Source: Candidatus Magasanikbacteria bacterium CG1_02_32_51
GTDB lineage: Bacteria > Patescibacteriota > Patescibacteriia > Magasanikbacterales > UBA922
Reading direction: 5' to 3'
DNA length: 8,783 bases
NCBI GenBank assembly: GCA_001871435.1
Contig: MNVC01000023.1
Location: forward strand, 1-8,783
Both the position numbers and the translations under genes were made by a program. Of the stretch, positions 6,028-8,783 are shown one piece after another; the stretch's first letter is position 1; every line of letters begins with the position of its first letter. Below the pieces are notes generated by a model. That model saw nothing but the letters and a program-made list of their open reading frames with translations, searched no databases and was not told where the DNA came from.

Positions 6028-6706
6028 GATAGCCTCAGCACGATTATCAGGTTATGATTATGGAAAACCTGGTTGGTATTTTGTGACAATTTGTAGCCAA
6101 AATCGTCTTTGTTATTTTGGTGAAATTGTAAATAATAAAATGATATTGTCTACCGCAGGAAAAATAGTCGCGGAAGAAATATCCAACACCAAACAGATAC
6201 GTAATAATGTCAAAATTGACGCCTGGGTAATAATGCCAAATCATGTACATTTGATTGTGATAATATTGGATAATAACAATACCGTAGAGACGCATTGCAA
6301 TGCGTCTGGTGGTAATACGTCTGGTAATGATATAAAGACGAACATTGTAGAGACGCATTGCAATGCGTCTGGTAATGATATAAAGACGAACATTGTAGAG
6401 ACGCATTGCAATGCGTCTGGTAATGATATAAAAACGCGTATTGTAGAGACGCATTGCAATGCGTCTCTACCAACAACGTATCAAAACAAATTCGGCCCAC
6501 AAAAAAATAATTTGTCATCAATAATTCGCGGTTTCAAAGGTGTGGTAACCAAACGAATTCACCTAGAAACAAATGAATGGCAATTTTCCTGGCAGGAAAG
6601 ATTCCATGAACATGTCATCAAAAATGAAAAATCACTATACAACATACGAGACTATGTTAGGACAAATCCAGCCAAATGGGGCAAAGATACTTTTTTCTCG
6701 AATTGA
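5999..6706 (+). CDS. REP-associated tyrosine transposase (RAYT, HUH/Y1) with in-frame REP array
   Basis: A 235-residue single-strand DNA transposase of the RAYT/TnpA-REP branch of the IS200/IS605 Y1 superfamily. It shows LSGYDYGKPGWYFVTICSQN (16-35), the HUH motif in AWVIMPNHVHLIVII (H82, H84), IIRGFKGVVTK (175-185), WQERFHEHVIKNEK (198-211) and IRDYVRTNP (216-224). The last motif lines up with the VDYIYINP segment of E. coli TnpA-REP, whose Tyr115 is catalytic, so Y219 is the likely nucleophile and the active site looks complete. Residues 96-157 are an insertion of four VETHCNAS repeats encoded by REP palindromes, which accounts for a length well above the usual roughly 150-180. RAYTs cut and rejoin REP hairpins. 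The gene starts within the ligase-like gene (29-nt overlap) and ends with TGA shortly before tRNA-Ser. It is probably acquired rather than part of glycan assembly. Confidence 0.9.
   Translation: MIEKFKGKYRIASARLSGYDYGKPGWYFVTICSQNRLCYFGEIVNNKMILSTAGKIVAEEISNTKQIRNNVKIDAWVIMPNHVHLIVIILDNNNTVETHCNASGGNTSGNDIKTNIVETHCNASGNDIKTNIVETHCNASGNDIKTRIVETHCNASLPTTYQNKFGPQKNNLSSIIRGFKGVVTKRIHLETNEWQFSWQERFHEHVIKNEKSLYNIRDYVRTNPAKWGKDTFFSN
6284..6470. repeat. In-frame REP array inside the RAYT gene (4 copies)
   Basis: The perfect palindrome AGACGCATTGCAATGCGTCT occurs at 6288-6307, 6351-6370, 6399-6418 and 6447-6466. Each copy is preceded directly by GTAG (6284, 6347, 6395, 6443). Start-to-start spacings are 63, 48 and 48 bp, all multiples of three. 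The spacer is GGTAATGATATAAA plus a short variable end. The first spacer has 15 extra bases. Each repeat is read as VETHCNAS. GTAG beside a hairpin is the recognition mark of REP elements used by RAYTs. The array lies between the codons for H84 and Y219. No copy was seen elsewhere in the window. Confidence 0.93.
6443..6470. repeat. Fourth REP copy: 28-bp perfect palindrome
   Basis: The last REP copy extends the 20-bp core by GTAG on the left and CTAC on the right, giving perfect symmetry over 28 bp. It is the only copy with GTAG on both strands, so either strand could offer a RAYT target. The other three copies read GG in place of CTAC after the core. It may preserve the original REP from which the others were duplicated. 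Confidence 0.9.
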
Positions 6707-6743
6707 TAAATTTCTTAAAATGTAATAGTGTATAACAAACCAT

Positions 6744-6834
6744 GGAGAGATGTCTGAGTTGGTTTAAGGTGCCGCTCTCGAAAAGCGGTGTGTCCGAAAG
6801 GGTACCGAGGGTTCGAATCCCTCTCTCTCCGCCA
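6744..6834 (+). tRNA. tRNA-Ser (anticodon CGA)
   Basis: A 91-nt class II tRNA. The acceptor stem is GGAGAGA (6744-6750) with TCTCTCC (6824-6830), then discriminator G and an encoded CCA (6832-6834). The anticodon stem CCGCT/AGCGG encloses the loop CTCGAAA, giving anticodon CGA (6779-6781), which reads UCG. A long variable arm (TGTCC GAAA GGGTA region) is typical of tRNA-Ser, and the T arm GAGGG-TTCGAAT-CCCTC is canonical. TATAAC at 6731-6736 might be its -10 box, but no matching -35 was found. A terminator hairpin lies just downstream. Confidence 0.96.
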
Positions 6835-6855
6835 AGTTTTACATTTCGAAAAAAA

Positions 6856-6881
6856 AACAATCCTGACACATCGGGATTGTT
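6856..6881. terminator. Bidirectional Rho-independent terminator between tRNA-Ser and rpsA
   Basis: AACAATCCTGA (6856-6866) pairs with TCGGGATTGTT (6871-6881) around a CACA loop, with one G-T/G-U position. On the minus strand it is followed by a run of about nine T, ideal for ending rpsA. On the plus strand TTTAAATTTC gives a weaker tail that can end the tRNA transcript. It separates two convergent units. Confidence 0.85.
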
Positions 6882-6902
6882 TTAAATTTCTATTTAGACA
6901 AG

Positions 6903-8156
6903 TTAAGCAACTACTTCTTCAGTTTTTTCCTCGTCCGCCGAAACCGCCGATTCGGCGGTGGAGGTGGATTCCTTCTTTTCTTCTTTATTTGCTTTTTTAC
7001 TTTCTTTTTTGTCTTCTTTTACTTCTTCTTTATTATCAGCCGTAGCTTTAGTGGAGGCTGGCTTATCTTCTTTTTTGTTTACACCTTCTAACTTCAAACC
7101 TAGACGATGTTCAGCTGGTTCAATAGATATAATTTCAAAATTATATTTTTTACCAACCTCAAACTTGGAAAGAAGCATCTTGGTGTCTGAAACACGTTTG
7201 TCACTAAGATCAGAGATATGAGCTAGACCATGTATTTCATTATCTAGTTTGACCATTAGACCAAAAGGTTCAATTTTGTGTATTTCAGCGTTGATGATTT
7301 GACCAACTTTATAAGTATCTTTTACTTTTTTCCAAGGGTCAACTATAAGTCTCTTGATAGACAAATAAATTTTTGATTTATTTAGATCAATAATTTGAGC
7401 TTTGATTTTGTCGCCAACTTTCAATACTTCACGAGGGTGACTAATTCTTTGCCAAACAATTTCAGAAATATGGACAAGACCTTCTAGATTTTTACCAAAT
7501 TTGATAAAAGCACCAAATGAAGTCAAAGCACTTACTTCTCCCTCTACAATATCACCAACACTATAAGAATCAAGTACATTTTTTTGTTCTTCTTCCCAAA
7601 CTTCTTTTTCAGAAAAAATAAGTTTTTCATCATCCATGTCAGCTGTAATAACTTTTACTTTGATTGTTTCTCCAATGAATTTTCTCAAATGTTCCAAAAT
7701 TCTATTTTTGTCACCACCTTGAACGCGTGGATAATTGTTTGGGTTGAGTTGTGATACTGGCATGAAGCCTACCAAGGCACCAGATTGAAGCATTAGACCA
7801 CCTTTGTTGGCAGCCAAAATTTTTGCTTTGACAATATCACCTTCTTTGACATGTTGTGCCATTCTACTCCAAACCAATTTATTTCCAGCAACACGAAAAG
7901 ATAATTCCATTTCACCATTTTCATTTTCATCATCAATGACTGTAGCTTCTACTTCATCTCCTACTTTGACACCTGAAAATTCTTTTGATTCAGAAAATAA
8001 TTCTGGACCACGAACAACACCAACAATAAGTCCACTCACATCAACACGTACTTCGCCCTTATCTATGGCAATAATCTTACCTTTTACCAAATCTCCAACT
8101 TTTGGAATATTGGCAAAATAGTCTTTTAAAAGTTCTTCAAAACTTTGTTCAGACAT
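6903..8156 (-). CDS. rpsA: Ribosomal protein S1-like, four S1 domains
   Basis: A 417-residue RNA-binding protein with four S1 (OB-fold) domains at about residues 19-90, 105-187, 199-270 and 283-357. Domains 3 and 4 are the most canonical (GEVSALTSFGAFIKF..LEGLVHISEI; EIHKIEPFGLMVKL..IHGLAHISDL), while 1 and 2 are divergent, as in S1 proteins where they serve ribosome docking. S1 helps the 30S subunit bind and unfold mRNA leaders, which fits a genome with few Shine-Dalgarno sites. E. coli S1 has six domains; four-domain forms occur in other bacteria. Residues about 358-417 are a low-complexity Lys/Glu/Ala/Ser tail, probably disordered, containing a GC-rich palindrome. The MSEQSFEELL start is chosen because it directly precedes the first domain and lies below a strong promoter. 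No Shine-Dalgarno site is present. Other S1-repeat RNA-binding proteins are the main alternative. Confidence 0.85.
   Translation of the reverse strand: MSEQSFEELLKDYFANIPKVGDLVKGKIIAIDKGEVRVDVSGLIVGVVRGPELFSESKEFSGVKVGDEVEATVIDDENENGEMELSFRVAGNKLVWSRMAQHVKEGDIVKAKILAANKGGLMLQSGALVGFMPVSQLNPNNYPRVQGGDKNRILEHLRKFIGETIKVKVITADMDDEKLIFSEKEVWEEEQKNVLDSYSVGDIVEGEVSALTSFGAFIKFGKNLEGLVHISEIVWQRISHPREVLKVGDKIKAQIIDLNKSKIYLSIKRLIVDPWKKVKDTYKVGQIINAEIHKIEPFGLMVKLDNEIHGLAHISDLSDKRVSDTKMLLSKFEVGKKYNFEIISIEPAEHRLGLKLEGVNKKEDKPASTKATADNKEEVKEDKKESKKANKEEKKESTSTAESAVSADEEKTEEVVA
6943..6959. repeat. GC-rich palindrome in the rpsA C-terminal tail
   Basis: ACCGCCGA-T-TCGGCGGT is a perfect 17-bp palindrome. It is flanked by a further TCCGCCGA at 6934-6941. 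It encodes part of TAESAVSADEE near the C-terminus. The surrounding gene is AT-rich, so this GC-rich block looks inserted, perhaps a REP-like element tolerated in a disordered tail. Confidence 0.75.
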
Positions 8157-8171
8157 AAATTAATAATTTAA

Positions 8172-8250
8172 CCCGCTTGTGCGAGCCCTCAATATAATGA
8201 GGTTTAATAAAAACCTTTTTTGTACCTAAAATAGGCAAAATTAAGGCTCG
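8172..8250 (-). promoter_or_regulatory. Structured 5' leader of rpsA
   Basis: Between the promoter and the ATG the leader RNA of about 90 nt can form three pairings. CGAGCC with GGCTCG (8245-8250 with 8182-8187) is long-range. AGGTTT with AAACCT (8211-8216 with 8200-8205) is a local hairpin. CTCGC with GCGGG (8181-8185 with 8172-8176) is a hairpin with loop ACAA and one G-U pair. The first and third share bases and exclude each other. S1 is known to autoregulate through its leader in E. coli; a similar role here is inference. Confidence 0.5.
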
Positions 8251-8253
8251 AAT

Positions 8254-8282
8254 ACTATAACAAATGATGTGATTTTTGTCAA
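8254..8282 (-). promoter_or_regulatory. rpsA promoter, near consensus
   Basis: On the minus strand a perfect TTGACA (8277-8282), a 17-bp spacer and TATAGT (8254-8259) form the best sigma70-type promoter in the window. It is about 100 bp before the rpsA start, fitting a highly expressed ribosomal gene. Transcription would begin near 8247. Confidence 0.8.
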
Positions 8283-8330
8283 GAATATGGAATACACAGT
8301 AGTCTAATCTAAATGCACCACCAATAGCAT

Positions 8331-8375
8331 AAAAATAAAAAATCCTCGCAGATGCATAAAGCAAATGCGAGGATT
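8331..8375 (-). terminator. Strong leftward Rho-independent terminator
   Basis: A perfect 10-bp stem is formed by AATCCTCGCA (8341-8350) and TGCGAGGATT (8366-8375). The loop contains a further TGC/GCA pairing. On the minus strand the stem is followed by TTTTATTTTT (8331-8340). It ends leftward transcription coming from the ISAs1 side and insulates the rpsA promoter just beyond it. Confidence 0.85.
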
Positions 8376-8497
8376 AAGAGTCCAAGAACCAAGAGACCAA
8401 ATCCCAACAAGTTGAGAAAAGGCTCCAAAAATTCAAGGGCTACTTGCAACGAACCAAATAGTAAATTTATCAATTACAAAAATTTAAATTAGTTTTT
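8376..8497. other. Gene-free spacer between terminator and GC palindrome
   Basis: I see no gene or RNA here. Purine-rich near-repeats of the CCAAGA/CCAAAT type (8392-8416) look like degenerate simple sequence. No promoter or terminator is supported. Confidence 0.4.
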
Positions 8498-8511
8498 CCC
8501 CCTCGAGGGGG
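8498..8511. repeat. GC palindrome CCCCCTCGAGGGGG next to a G run
   Basis: A perfect 14-bp palindrome is preceded by TTTTT and followed by ATT and a run of seven G (8514-8521). It sits 27 bp beyond the ISAs1 transposase stop. It may be a palindromic intergenic repeat into or beside which the element landed. Neither strand has the T tract of a terminator in the right place. No clear ISAs1 end sequence could be placed. Confidence 0.6.
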
Positions 8512-8537
8512 ATTGGGGGGGTAACCGCACGGTCGTC

Positions 8538-8783
8538 TTACGCTATAATCATTTTCCACATTAATTTTATATCATTCCCGACTAATCTGATTGCCTGCGC
8601 CATATTTGTATAATTATTTTTTCTAAATATATTAATAACGATATCAATAATCAATGATTTGTTCTGAGGAGAATTGCCGGTTCTGATTCTGGATTGATCT
8701 TCTTTAAAGGTAACATCTTTGACATAATGCAAACCGTTTTCAATCTGCCAGTGGCTTCTAATGCCTTCATAAAATATTTTGGC
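8538..8783 (-). CDS. ISAs1-family transposase, C-terminal part (runs off right edge)
   Basis: The last 81 residues of a DDE transposase, reading in from the right edge. They begin AKIFYEGIRSHWQIENGLHY and continue VKDVTFKEDQSRIRTGNSPQ. This matches the ISAs1/H-repeat C-terminal signature R-HW-IEN-LH(W/Y)-DV-F-ED-SRIR-GN(A/S)P, in which the Glu of IEN belongs to the catalytic triad. A roughly 40-residue helical tail ends in TAA. An in-frame TTG at 8730-8732 is internal, not a start. The first two catalytic Asp residues lie outside the window. Whether the element is complete cannot be told. Confidence 0.88.
   Translation of the reverse strand, partial: AKIFYEGIRSHWQIENGLHYVKDVTFKEDQSRIRTGNSPQNKSLIIDIVINIFRKNNYTNMAQAIRLVGNDIKLMWKMIIA

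Noticed and set aside
6284..6470. CRISPR array
   Set aside because: The repeats are palindromic and the spacers are nearly identical to each other rather than unique. The array is in frame inside a transposase gene and no cas gene is present.
6047..6521. Three overlapping open frames on the minus strand across the REP array (repeats such as RRIAMRLY, THCNASLQ, DALQCVST)
   Set aside because: They are by-products of a stop-free palindrome repeated in multiples of three. Their repeats are the same palindrome read on the other strand, and the plus-strand frame has complete RAYT motifs.
6596..6640. Loss of the catalytic tyrosine in the RAYT (FHEH where many relatives have YYEH or FYEH)
   Set aside because: Aligning to E. 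coli TnpA-REP places the catalytic Tyr115 in VDYIYINP, which corresponds to Y219 in IRDYVRTNP here, so the tyrosine is kept.
6657..6869. Minus-strand frame with GERGIRTLGTLSDTPLFESG
   Set aside because: It is the antisense reading of the tRNA-Ser gene, a well-known spurious translation.
6788..7221. Plus-strand frames over the tRNA 3' half and the rpsA tail (MCPKGYRGFESLSLRQ..., MEVDSFFSSLFAF...)
   Set aside because: They are shadows of the tRNA and of the Lys/Glu-rich rpsA tail, with Phe/Leu/Ser low-complexity composition.
8149..8364. Small minus-strand frame of 71 residues upstream of rpsA
   Set aside because: It spans the rpsA promoter, leader and part of the terminator, shows no family features, and overlaps the rpsA start in another frame.
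8730..8732. TTG as start of a short 64-residue gene
   Set aside because: The frame stays open to the window edge and upstream residues match the ISAs1 IRSHWQIENG signature, so this Leu is internal.

Overview
This AT-rich window looks like chromosomal DNA from an uncultivated bacterium, most likely of the Patescibacteria (Candidate Phyla Radiation). That placement is an inference from gene style: a four-domain S1 protein with a Lys/Glu-rich tail, a SpoIID protein carrying NBR1-type Ig domains, a membrane-anchored RodZ-like protein with an outer Ig-like domain, and a general lack of Shine-Dalgarno sites. TAA, TAG and TGA all serve as stops, so the UGA-recoded lineages are disfavoured.

Layout. 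The left edge (1-236) holds the start of an IS481-type transposase, reading leftward off the window. A two-gene leftward unit follows (418-2997): a secreted SpoIID-family protein and, 3 bp downstream, a RodZ-like protein, both probably acting on the cell wall or cell shape. A 338-bp divergent intergenic region (2998-3335) carries promoter candidates for both directions, a tandem palindromic operator-like site and two nested inverted-repeat structures. Rightward from 3336 lie a Wzx-type polysaccharide flippase and, 1 bp later, an O-antigen ligase/polymerase-like membrane protein, together a surface-glycan export and assembly pair. Overlapping the end of the latter by 29 nt is a RAYT (REP-associated tyrosine transposase, HUH/Y1) gene. 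Then come tRNA-Ser(CGA), a bidirectional terminator, and a leftward rpsA-like gene with a near-consensus promoter and a structured leader. The right edge (8538-8783) holds the 3' end of an ISAs1-family transposase, reading leftward and followed by a strong terminator.

Most interesting point. The RAYT gene carries, in frame inside its own coding sequence, four copies of a perfect 20-bp palindrome. Each is preceded directly by GTAG, the tetranucleotide that characterised RAYTs recognise at the foot of their REP hairpins. The copies repeat at 63, 48 and 48 bp, all multiples of three. They fill the segment between the HUH motif (H82/H84) and the catalytic Tyr (Y219), and they are translated as VETHCNAS repeats. 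The transposase therefore seems to encode its own substrate array as a protein linker while keeping every catalytic residue. Secondary points are a GC-rich palindrome in frame in the rpsA tail, the operator-like site, the nested hairpins before the flippase, and possibly competing folds in the rpsA leader.
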